Assembly (NCBI GenBank): GCA_937920485.1
Contig: CALETL010000022.1
Span: forward strand, 1-5,880
Source of the DNA: an uncultured Phycisphaerae bacterium
GTDB lineage: Bacteria; Planctomycetota; Phycisphaerae; Sedimentisphaerales; Anaerohalosphaeraceae
DNA: 5,880 nucleotides
Direction: 5' to 3'
The notes below the pieces were generated by a model that was given only the letters and a program-made list of their open reading frames with translations, had not been told where the DNA came from and did not search any database. The translations under genes and the position numbers were made by a program. Below, one piece after another: positions 1-4,855 of the stretch (positions are counted from its first letter, which is position 1; each line of letters opens with the position of its first letter).

Positions 1-162
1 GTGATCGAGCAGTTGAAAAATGATATTGTGCAAACACCCCGAATCGATTTGTCCAGCACCGACATCCGTCACCAATTGGCTTCTGGAACCCTGCCGCCCG
101 ACGCATTGCCGCCTGGAGTGCTTGACTATATTGCCGAACACCATCTTTATGATTACAGTTAA
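1..162 (+). CDS. nadD: Nicotinate-nucleotide adenylyltransferase, C-terminal fragment
   Basis: Only the last 53 codons are in the window; the gene begins upstream, so the GTG at position 1 need not be a start. NadD transfers AMP from ATP to nicotinate mononucleotide, making deamido-NAD in cytoplasmic NAD synthesis. The visible tail carries the family's C-terminal signature: an SSTDIR motif (residues 18-23 of the fragment), which in nucleotidyltransferases contacts ATP phosphates, then a short acidic/proline stretch, then P-P-x-V-x-x-Y-I and an H-x-L-Y ending. The stop is TAA. The related CoaD family (pantetheine-phosphate adenylyltransferase) shares the fold, but the P-x-V-x-x-Y-I-x-x-H-x-L-Y end fits NadD better. 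No terminator is obvious after it. The following gene starts 125 bases later and is probably separately expressed. Confidence 0.75.
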   Translation: MIEQLKNDIVQTPRIDLSSTDIRHQLASGTLPPDALPPGVLDYIAEHHLYDYS

Positions 163-287
163 AGTTGAAATTCTCAAACATGCTGTTTATTGTTTATACA
201 AAAGAACTTGTGATTATATGAAAAAAGTCATAGAATCCAGAAAGAGATACCAAGTGATTTACTGGGACCAGCGATAAGGGAATAGGC
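163..287 (+). promoter_or_regulatory. Intergenic region with weak sigma-70-like promoter candidate for the activator gene
   Basis: This AT-rich spacer precedes the activator gene. The best promoter pair I can see is TTGAAA at 165-170 and TATTGT at 188-193, separated by 17 bases. Each hexamer departs from consensus, so this is tentative. The ribosome binding site AAGGGA at 276-281 lies 6 bases before the ATG at 288 and supports that start. No sigma-54-type -24/-12 element is present here, so the activator is probably not transcribed by its own sigma factor partner. Confidence 0.3.
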
Positions 288-1901
288 ATGGCTAAGAAGT
301 CTGAACAGACGGATGCAAAAATCTTCGGGGCAAAACGCTCGATAAAGGACTTGGAAGAACTCATCAAGTTTGAAAAGCTCCTCTCTGAACTTGCCGCGGA
401 ACTTGTAAATCTGCCTCCAAATCGGATCGACGAAGAAATTGAACACGGACTCGAACTGGTAGGGGAGTTTCTTGGTGCGGACCGTGGGGGTATATCACAA
501 TTCTCAGAAGATAAGAAAACACTGAAGCTTACTCATCGTTATGTCAGGCCGGGTATGCCGCCACACCCTCGTACGTCTATTGAACCTGAAAAACGTTTCC
601 TGTGGTATCAACAAACCTTGGAAACGATGGGGATGGTTGTGTCTGAAGATCTCCCTGGTGACCTGCCCGAAGAAGCAAGCTTTGAAAGGCAGTTTTGCAT
701 TGAACACGGGATCAAGTCAAATATTGCTTTTCCTTTATCAACCGGAACGGACAAACCGGATGGAGTTATCGGCTTTGCATTTATACGCAACAAAAGGGCA
801 TGGCCCCCGCAATGTATCCAGCGCGTTCGGTTCATCGGAAATGTTTTTGCCAATGTCCTGAGGCGGAAACAAACAGAAGAAGCGCTTCAGGACGCTTACA
901 TGGAAATTAAAGAGCTCAAGGAACTTCTGGAGGCGGAAAACGTCTATTTGAAGGAAGAAATTAAAGTCGAATCCAGCTATGGGGATATTCTGGGGCACAG
1001 TAATGCTATGAAGGAGGTGATGGGTCAGGTTGAGCAGGTTGCGCCAACGGACTCAACGGTTCTCATACAGGGCGAAACAGGCACGGGAAAAGAACTTATT
1101 GCCCGTGCGATTCATAAATTAAGTGCTCGCCGCGACAAGCCTATGGTTCGGGTCAACTGTGCTGCTATTGCGCCAACATTAATAGAAAGTGAACTATTTG
1201 GCCATGAAAAAGGGGCCTTTACAGGGGCTGTCTCAAGACAGATCGGCAGATTTGAAATTGCCAACGGCAGCACGATCTTTCTCGACGAGATCGGTGACCT
1301 TTCCAGCGACCTTCAGGCCAAACTCCTTCATGTACTGGAACTGGAGCAGTTTGAACGAATTGGCAACCCGGAGACCATTGATGTCGATATTAGAGTGATT
1401 GCGGCGACGAATAAAAACCTGGCCGAAGAAGTCAGGGAAGGGCGGTTCAGAGAGGACCTTTTCTACCGTCTCAATGTTTTTCCGATCCAGGTACCGCCAT
1501 TGCGTCAGCGTAAAGAAGACATACCAATGCTCGTTTGGGCCTTTGTCCAGGAACTCTCGGTCAAGATGGGCAAGGTCATCGAAACAATCCCCCGCAAGGC
1601 AATGGAACAATTGCAGAATCATCCCTGGCCCGGAAATGTCAGGGAATTGAGAAATGTTATCGAACGTGCGATGATCCTGACAAAAGGCAGGTCACTGCAT
1701 GTGGACATGCCTCAATCGACCGATTCCCCGCGCCCGCAAAGCTTGGGGCTCGAAGACATCGAAAAGAATCACATCATCGATGTGCTGTCAATGGCAGACT
1801 GGAGAGTCAGGGGCGAAAACGGTGCGGCGGAACTGTTGCACCTCAAGCCCTCGACGTTAGAGTCCAAGATGCAAAAGTTAGGCATCAAACGCCCTGGTTG
1901 A
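288..1901 (+). CDS. Sigma-54-dependent transcriptional activator with GAF sensor domain
   Basis: A 537-residue bacterial enhancer-binding protein that uses ATP hydrolysis to remodel sigma-54 RNA polymerase. Domains in order: a GAF-type sensor at about 29-195; a charged coiled-coil linker at about 196-226; an AAA+ domain at about 232-455; and a Fis-type helix-turn-helix at about 488-535. Visible AAA+ motifs are Walker A GETGTGKE (262-269), the sigma-54-contacting GAFTGA loop (309-314), Walker B with IFLDE (330-334), sensor-I ATN (373-375), the [13 protein letters not shown] region (388-400) and WPGNVREL (447-454). All are intact, so it should be active. There is no receiver domain, so it is not a classical response regulator; the signal probably acts through the GAF domain. 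Architecture is like FhlA/NorR, but the GAF domain is not similar enough to name a ligand. A near-perfect sigma-54 promoter lies 140 bases downstream and is the obvious target. The start is supported by AAGGGA 6 bases upstream. Confidence 0.95.
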   Translation: MAKKSEQTDAKIFGAKRSIKDLEELIKFEKLLSELAAELVNLPPNRIDEEIEHGLELVGEFLGADRGGISQFSEDKKTLKLTHRYVRPGMPPHPRTSIEPEKRFLWYQQTLETMGMVVSEDLPGDLPEEASFERQFCIEHGIKSNIAFPLSTGTDKPDGVIGFAFIRNKRAWPPQCIQRVRFIGNVFANVLRRKQTEEALQDAYMEIKELKELLEAENVYLKEEIKVESSYGDILGHSNAMKEVMGQVEQVAPTDSTVLIQGETGTGKELIARAIHKLSARRDKPMVRVNCAAIAPTLIESELFGHEKGAFTGAVSRQIGRFEIANGSTIFLDEIGDLSSDLQAKLLHVLELEQFERIGNPETIDVDIRVIAATNKNLAEEVREGRFREDLFYRLNVFPIQVPPLRQRKEDIPMLVWAFVQELSVKMGKVIETIPRKAMEQLQNHPWPGNVRELRNVIERAMILTKGRSLHVDMPQSTDSPRPQSLGLEDIEKNHIIDVLSMADWRVRGENGAAELLHLKPSTLESKMQKLGIKRPG

Positions 1902-1920
1902 TCCGCACGATATTTCAGGG

Positions 1921-1956
1921 CGCCCACTATATATCGGGCGATCAGGTTTGTTTTCT
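1921..1956 (+). terminator. Weak candidate terminator after the activator gene
   Basis: A 5-bp GC stem (1921-1925 with 1936-1940, 10-base loop) lies 20 bases after the stop codon and is followed by a T-rich run containing TTTG and TTTTC. An overlapping 8-bp perfect palindrome GGGCGCCC sits at 1918-1925. The stem is short and the T-run interrupted, so termination may be partial. The same sequence could instead be a protein-binding site upstream of the sigma-54 promoter. Confidence 0.3.
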
Positions 1957-2003
1957 TGATTGAGCCGATCCGCATATCTTTTCTCTAAACCATCTTTTAA
2001 TAA

Positions 2004-2014
2004 CGTGTTACACG
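2004..2014. promoter_or_regulatory. Candidate activator-binding palindrome (CGTGT-T-ACACG)
   Basis: A perfect 11-base palindrome with a single central base, centred about 56 bases upstream of the predicted sigma-54 transcription start. Fis-type activators bind dyad sites upstream of -24/-12 promoters, usually about 100 bases or more away, though closer sites are known. There is only one clear copy, so assignment to the neighbouring activator is inference. Confidence 0.35.
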
Positions 2015-2038
2015 CAATCCCCTCGTCATCATCCGCTT

Positions 2039-2054
2039 TGGCACACAGTTTGCC
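2039..2054 (+). promoter_or_regulatory. Sigma-54 (RpoN) -24/-12 promoter for the hemerythrin operon
   Basis: The sequence TGGCACACAGTTTGCC matches the sigma-54 consensus TGGCACR-N4-TTGC at every fixed position. The -24 GG is at 2040-2041 and the -12 GC at 2052-2053, with the required 10 bases between them. Transcription should begin near 2065 on the + strand and run into the gene at 2348. The element lies directly downstream of a sigma-54 activator gene, the usual arrangement of an activator and its target. Confidence 0.88.
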
Positions 2055-2143
2055 ATTAGTATAAATGAATTAATCGTCAGGCTTCTGAGTGAAAAGTGAT
2101 GAGAAGTGATGTTGCTCTTTGAAAAGGTTTTCTCCCTTCCTTT

Positions 2144-2205
2144 GCCGGGCTTGAGAGTTTTATGACATCCGAATGTCATAATGAGAGCGATCTCTCAAGT
2201 CCGGC
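2144..2205. repeat. Nested inverted repeat: 14-bp outer stem around a 9-bp inner stem
   Basis: The outer arms GCCGGGCTTGAGAG (2144-2157) and CTCTCAAGTCCGGC (2192-2205) are complementary at 13 of 14 positions. The exception (G2149 with T2200) is a G-U pair in RNA, so the RNA stem would be unbroken. Inside it, TTATGACAT (2160-2168) and ATGTCATAA (2173-2181) form a perfect 9-bp stem with a CCGA tetraloop. A third, competing hairpin GAGAG-CGAT-CTCTC (2183-2196) reuses the first five bases of the right outer arm. In DNA the inner palindrome could also be an operator for a dimeric regulator. Confidence 0.75.
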
Positions 2206-2310
2206 GTGAATTCAAACACATTTTATGTGATCAAAATAACGATGTCGTCGCCGAGGAATTAACCGGGGTAAGAATTGGTTTCGGAAATGCGGTGATTGAG
2301 AAGAGAGTAA

Positions 2311-2340
2311 ATTCTTTCCCGGTTTTTTTACCGAAAGGAT
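2311..2340 (+). promoter_or_regulatory. Hairpin sequestering the hemerythrin ribosome binding site
   Basis: Bases 2311-2317 and 2320-2323 pair with 2330-2340 to give 11 base pairs (one G-U), with a two-base CC bulge and a loop of six T. The right arm contains AAAGGA (2334-2339), the ribosome binding site 8 bases before the ATG at 2348. When folded, the site would be blocked. The T-run is in the loop, not after the stem, so this is not a Rho-independent terminator. Confidence 0.55.
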
Positions 2341-2347
2341 CAGGACA

Positions 2348-3100
2348 ATGGCAAAAACATATCACAGTTCAAACAGATGGGCTTTAACAGGGTTGTTCAA
2401 GCGGATCAACCTGGGGGACGATCCGAAACTGCTTCAAAATGAAGCCAGCCATCTTGCCCAAAAGGTAGATTCAGACGATATTGCCGCCGCTCAACAGGCG
2501 CTAATTGATGAGGGGTACCCCAGCAAATTGGTCCAAAAAATATCAGCCGCATTTGTACTGATGGGATTACGGAAAGACAGCGCCGACCCAACAGAGGTCA
2601 AGCTTGCTGATAATCACATCTTACAGAAAATATTGACCGAACATACGCTCGCCAGATGTTATTTGGCGGATTTGGCAGAAATTACAGAAGAGATTGATCT
2701 TCTCGATGGCCTTTCCGATGTAAGCTCGGAATTTCGCCGACTGGCGCATACGATTGATTATTTCTACAGGTTTAAGCGGCATATCGAACGGGAAGAGGAC
2801 ATCATCTTTCCTTACCTGAAAAAGTTCGGCTGGGAAGGTCTTTGCAGGGCAGATGAAGATGAACATAAGAAAATCTTAGCTGATATTAACAATCTTGCCG
2901 TATTGGTGTCTTCTTTCAGGGATTTCGAGTTTGCCGATTTTAATGGTTACCTTCAGAAGATCGCTGGACATTTCATTCTCATGATGGCCGAGCATATGTC
3001 TTATGAAGAAGATCTCCTTTGGCCGATCGCCCTTGTTGTGATTGATAACGCTGAAACATGGGAAACGATCAAGGCGCTGTCCGATGATTTTGAGTATTAA
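2348..3100 (+). CDS. DUF438-hemerythrin HHE domain protein
   Basis: A 250-residue soluble protein. Residues about 13-75 resemble the DUF438 helical domain (L-G-D-D-P, the run of helices, and the ALIDEGYP segment). Residues about 88-235 form a hemerythrin HHE four-helix bundle. Likely diiron ligands are H99 (possibly H90), H145 and E149 in H-I-E-R-E-E-x3-F-P, H173 in D-E-H, and H216 with E220 in H-M-S-Y-E-E-x3-W-P. The two repeated H-x3-E-E-x3-[FW]-P motifs are diagnostic. Such proteins bind O2, NO or peroxide, or sense iron; the exact ligand cannot be told here. Many DUF438 proteins also carry a PAS domain, which is absent. There is no signal peptide or membrane segment, so it is cytoplasmic. 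It is first in an operon behind a sigma-54 promoter. AAAGGA 8 bases upstream fixes the start. Confidence 0.9.
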   Translation: MAKTYHSSNRWALTGLFKRINLGDDPKLLQNEASHLAQKVDSDDIAAAQQALIDEGYPSKLVQKISAAFVLMGLRKDSADPTEVKLADNHILQKILTEHTLARCYLADLAEITEEIDLLDGLSDVSSEFRRLAHTIDYFYRFKRHIEREEDIIFPYLKKFGWEGLCRADEDEHKKILADINNLAVLVSSFRDFEFADFNGYLQKIAGHFILMMAEHMSYEEDLLWPIALVVIDNAETWETIKALSDDFEY

Positions 3101-3144
3101 TTTTTAGGTTCCGGCATTGGAACAAGAATGAAAGGGGTATGAAA

Positions 3145-3363
3145 ATGGATGCATACTATTCAAAAATTACGACTCCTGCGAACGCCGCGAAGGCATTTAC
3201 CACCAAATATGTGCAAGTGCGGAACCTGACAGATGAAAGTGACGGATTCTGCATTTGTCCGAATTGTTTTCATTTTGTCTTCGACGAATCGCTGACCGGG
3301 GTTTGTCCATCCTGCCGCTATAAATTCTGTCCTTCCTGTTCAGTCAAAAAGCGAAAACGATAA
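3145..3363 (+). CDS. Small cysteine-rich zinc-ribbon-like protein
   Basis: A 72-residue protein I cannot name. Its C-terminal half holds seven cysteines in a metal-binding pattern: C-x-C-x2-C at residues 36-41, then C-P-S-C (54-57) and C-P-S-C (62-65), followed by a very basic tail K-K-R-K-R. Two or three C-x2-C knuckles suggest one or two zinc (less likely iron) sites, and the basic end could contact nucleic acid. The first 30 residues are unremarkable. I chose the ATG at 3145 because AAAGGGG (3131-3137) is 7 bases upstream. An in-frame ATG at 3139 is only 1 base from it and would add M-K. The gene lies 44 bases after the hemerythrin gene and 48 before the next, so the three are probably co-transcribed. 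Function is unknown; it may be a metal or redox partner of the hemerythrin. Confidence 0.75.
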   Translation: MDAYYSKITTPANAAKAFTTKYVQVRNLTDESDGFCICPNCFHFVFDESLTGVCPSCRYKFCPSCSVKKRKR

Positions 3364-3411
3364 CAGGTGAAATTAACTTCAAGCAATGCATTAACCGAAA
3401 GGGGGTAAATA

Positions 3412-4071
3412 ATGATCACACTTCGGTATCAACCAAAATGGATTCTGATTGACATCGATACACAGCGGGATTTGTTCATTGCCAAGGGTGCTGCCAGCGT
3501 ATGCAACCACAAAAAGCTTCTTGCCAATATCCACAGGGTCATGGCGGCGGCAAGACATAACCGTATTCCCACAATTTCAACGGCTCAGGTTTACAGCCCG
3601 GATTATCATAGTCCGGGTTTCTGCCTTGCGGGAACGGCTGGTTTCAAAAAGCTAAGGTGTACGGTTCGAGACAACTGCGTCTGCTATCCAGCGTCTGATT
3701 CTACGGATTTACCGCAGGATCTTCTGGATCGGTACAACCAGGTCGTTTTTTGCAAGCGATGCGAGGATCCGTTCCAGGAACCGCGGATTGAAAGGATGCT
3801 GACGGGGCTGAAGGCTGACGAACTGTTTTTGATCGGCGCAACAGCGGAAGGGTCTGTCAAAGCGACCGCGCTGGGCCTTTTGGCCAGAGGGAAAAAAGTT
3901 ACAGTATTGGCGGATGTTGTTGGGACGCGGAACAGGGCCGCAGCGAGTCGTGCGTTTCGGGAGATGGCGGCTAAAGGGGCGACACTTGCCAAAGTGACCG
4001 AAGTGCTGGGACCATCGGTCTTAAAGGTTATCCATGCCTGTTCATGCAGACGCTGCAGGGCCACTGGCTAA
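3412..4071 (+). CDS. Isochorismatase-fold (cysteine hydrolase-like) protein with Cys-to-Ser at the nucleophile position
   Basis: A 219-residue member of the isochorismatase/nicotinamidase superfamily. The catalytic Asp is D16 in I-D-T-Q-R-D, and the catalytic Lys is K115 in F-C-K-R-C. The nucleophile segment reads G-A-T-A-E-G-S-V (142-149), where amidohydrolase members have Cys; here it is S148. True isochorismatases (EntB, PhzD) also lack the Cys and cleave a vinyl ether, so loss of Cys does not prove inactivity. It has ten cysteines, several clustered: C83, C89 and C91; C114 and C117 flanking the catalytic Lys; and C210-x-C212-x2-C215 at the C-terminus. These could bind a metal or Fe-S cluster or form redox disulfides. 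The start is supported by AAAGGGGG (3398-3405), 6 bases upstream. It is the last gene of the sigma-54 operon. Substrate unknown. Confidence 0.85.
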   Translation: MITLRYQPKWILIDIDTQRDLFIAKGAASVCNHKKLLANIHRVMAAARHNRIPTISTAQVYSPDYHSPGFCLAGTAGFKKLRCTVRDNCVCYPASDSTDLPQDLLDRYNQVVFCKRCEDPFQEPRIERMLTGLKADELFLIGATAEGSVKATALGLLARGKKVTVLADVVGTRNRAAASRAFREMAAKGATLAKVTEVLGPSVLKVIHACSCRRCRATG

Positions 4072-4075
4072 CAAA

Positions 4076-4099
4076 ATTAATCCGTTAGGGCGGGTTAAT
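4076..4099 (+). terminator. Hairpin just after the isochorismatase-like gene
   Basis: ATTAATCCG (4076-4084) pairs with CGGGTTAAT (4091-4099): 9 base pairs with one G-U and a TTAGGG loop, starting 5 bases after the stop codon. No T-run follows on the + strand, so it may stabilise the 3' end of the mRNA rather than terminate by itself. On the - strand it is followed by TTTTG but then has an A-C mismatch. Confidence 0.4.
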
Positions 4100-4141
4100 A
4101 AAAGACATGCCCCTTGAGAAAAGGTTACGCATAAGCAATCG

Positions 4142-4165
4142 GGGAGCTTACGCTCCCGCGCTTTT
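4142..4165 (+). terminator. Candidate Rho-independent terminator of the hemerythrin operon
   Basis: A perfect 6-bp GC-rich stem, GGGAGC (4142-4147) with GCTCCC (4152-4157), and a TTAC loop is followed by GCGC and then TTTTAT. It is 70 bases after the last gene of the operon. The T-run is short and offset by four bases, so strength is uncertain. The sequence also resembles short dispersed palindromes and overlaps the end of the possible - strand peptide gene, whose stop codon lies in the loop. Confidence 0.45.
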
Positions 4166-4306
4166 ATCAAAGCCAGTGAACAGCCGGTTGTGTCGGCCGA
4201 CAAGTATTATTTCAAACTGATTGGCTCCGATGCTGAATGAATTAGCTAACGCAATGCCAGATGCGCATACAAATACAGTGATCAACAATAGAATTGCCTT
4301 TTTCAT
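4148..4306 (-). CDS. Possible small secreted peptide (52 residues) of unknown function
   Basis: Read on the - strand, this frame starts M-K-K, continues with a hydrophobic run (residues about 4-20) and has an A-L-A site at 19-21, a classic Sec signal peptide with signal peptidase I cleavage after A21. The mature part would be only 31 residues, ending in F-D-K-S-A-G-A, with no recognisable domain. AGGA lies 3 bases and GGAG 11 bases before the ATG, neither ideally spaced. An upstream in-frame ATG at 4363 would bury the signal peptide and is less likely. The last codons and stop lie within the palindrome at 4142-4157, so the end may be a truncated or chance extension into a repeat. It is a gene remnant or a genuine small exported peptide; I cannot decide. 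Confidence 0.35.
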   Translation of the reverse strand: MKKAILLLITVFVCASGIALANSFSIGANQFEIILVGRHNRLFTGFDKSAGA

Positions 4307-4395
4307 CTTTCCTGTTTCTCCAATACCCCAATTGTAGCGATATTTACTCCTGAAATTCCCCAAAAAACTTAAAAAGTCGCCCGCAGGGCATCCTC

Positions 4396-4428
4396 ACATT
4401 TAACATTTTACTTTTAACTTTTCACATT
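4396..4428. repeat. Heptad repeat patch A (period 7, ACWTTTN)
   Basis: Four full units and most of a fifth start at 4396, 4403, 4410, 4417 and 4424, each beginning AC followed by T-rich sequence. The patch directly precedes the inverted repeat at 4429. Confidence 0.65.
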
Positions 4429-4471
4429 ATGGCGAAATGGCGGCCACCGCCATATCGCCATATCGCCATTT
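4429..4471. repeat. 15-bp inverted repeat with 8-bp tandem units (CCATATCG)
   Basis: ATGGCGAAATGGCGG (4429-4443) and CCGCCATATCGCCAT (4447-4461) are complementary at 14 of 15 positions around a CCA loop. The right side continues as a tandem of CCATATCG and then CGCCATTT, which is a perfect complement of AAATGGCG (4435-4442). Two alternative foldings, offset by 8 bases, are therefore possible. Confidence 0.75.
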
Positions 4472-4632
4472 GGAACAAAAGGCGCTTGCACTATCTTGCT
4501 ATTTTGATTTTTCTCGATATTTTTTTACTCTCTTTTCCACAACGATTTAAAACAAGAAGAACTCATCTACAATACCATTTTTCGAACAAAATGCGCAGGT
4601 TCGCTCCTATATACGGAGGGGGTAAATGTAAC

Positions 4633-4649
4633 GCCGGCTTCCAGCCGGC
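4633..4649. repeat. GC-rich palindrome GCCGGCT-TCC-AGCCGGC
   Basis: A perfect 7-bp stem with a TCC loop, followed by AGTTTTG. It resembles widely dispersed GCCGGC-type intergenic palindromes that I recall from many environmental bacterial genomes. The following T4 run could also give weak termination on the + strand. Confidence 0.6.
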
Positions 4650-4710
4650 AGTTTTGAAAAACTGAAAATCGAAAATGAAACAAAAATATAGAAGGAATTC
4701 GAACCGATAA

Positions 4711-4741
4711 ATTCAAAACTAAAAACTCATAACTCAAAACT
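4711..4741. repeat. Heptad repeat patch B (AACT every 7 bases)
   Basis: AACT occurs at 4717, 4724, 4731 and 4738, exactly 7 bases apart, with A-rich bases between. Confidence 0.65.
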
Positions 4742-4743
4742 AT

Positions 4744-4815
4744 CTCTCAGTGTTCTCGGTGTCTTCTGTTGTTATTATTCATCTTTAATCTGCGAAAATC
4801 CGTGTGTTGAGCAAA
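4744..4815. repeat. Probable fragment of a dispersed intergenic repeat
   Basis: On the - strand, 4745-4770 would read T-E-D-T-E-N-T-E, followed upstream by a segment reading like N-T-R-I-F-A-D. I recall both peptides as recurrent spurious translations of intergenic repeats in environmental genomes. This is memory-based and not provable from one copy. It is not a gene. Confidence 0.3.
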
Positions 4816-4821
4816 GCGAAA

Positions 4822-4837
4822 TCCCGATTCATCGGGA
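4822..4837. repeat. Short palindrome TCCCGAT-TC-ATCGGGA
   Basis: A perfect 7-base palindromic arm pair with a 2-base centre. It is followed 8 bases later by a run of six T (4846-4851), too far for a standard terminator, so I list it only as a palindrome. Confidence 0.5.
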
Positions 4838-4855
4838 CGGTTACCTTTTTTGAAC

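Larger units (their letters stand above)
1902..2347. other. 446-base regulatory intergenic region between activator and hemerythrin operon
   Basis: I find no credible gene here. The first part (to about 2037) could hold activator binding sites. A sigma-54 promoter follows at 2039-2054. The rest would be an untranslated leader of about 283 bases with at least three inverted repeats. A weak hairpin just after the activator stop (CGCCC at 1921-1925 with GGGCG at 1936-1940, then a T-rich stretch at 1946-1956) may end the activator transcript, but its 5-bp stem is marginal. Between 2230 and 2310 I see no clear structure. Confidence 0.6.
2065..2347 (+). promoter_or_regulatory. Long structured 5' leader of the hemerythrin operon
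   Basis: The predicted transcript has about 283 untranslated bases before the hemerythrin ATG. In order it contains: an imperfect direct repeat AAGTGATG (2094-2101 and 2104-2111, 10-base period); a nested inverted repeat (2144-2205); a small hairpin CACAT-TTT-ATGTG (2217-2229); and a hairpin that includes the ribosome binding site (2311-2340). I recognise no known riboswitch consensus. The length and structure suggest post-transcriptional control, although an inserted repeat element between promoter and gene is an alternative explanation. Confidence 0.5.

Noticed and set aside
1535..1963. A 142-codon + strand frame overlapping the activator's C-terminal half
   Set aside because: The activator frame carries the conserved AAA+ and Fis motifs here; the other frame has no recognisable features.
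2065..2347. Known riboswitch class (for example cyclic-di-GMP or cobalamin)
   Set aside because: No recognised conserved core sequence was seen, so I call it only a structured leader of unknown type.
2181..2387. A 68-codon + strand reading frame overlapping the start of the hemerythrin gene
   Set aside because: It has no ribosome binding site, starts inside the inner hairpin, resembles no protein, and its last codons just read the hemerythrin gene out of frame.
3108..3123. A 5-bp hairpin (GTTCC/GGAAC) between the hemerythrin and zinc-ribbon genes
   Set aside because: It is too short and without a T-run; it is not evidence for splitting the operon.
4485..4499. A sigma-54-like TTGCACTATCTTGCT
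   Set aside because: The -24 GG is not intact and the spacing is one base short; there is also no gene close downstream.
4429..4665. A 78-codon + strand reading frame with a hydrophobic stretch
   Set aside because: Its start is inside the 15-bp inverted repeat and its end inside the GCCGGC palindrome; there is no ribosome binding site and the composition is that of AT-rich intergenic DNA.
4822..4851. Rho-independent terminator from the TCCCGAT/ATCGGGA hairpin and the following T6
   Set aside because: Eight bases separate the stem from the T-run, and no gene ends nearby on that strand.
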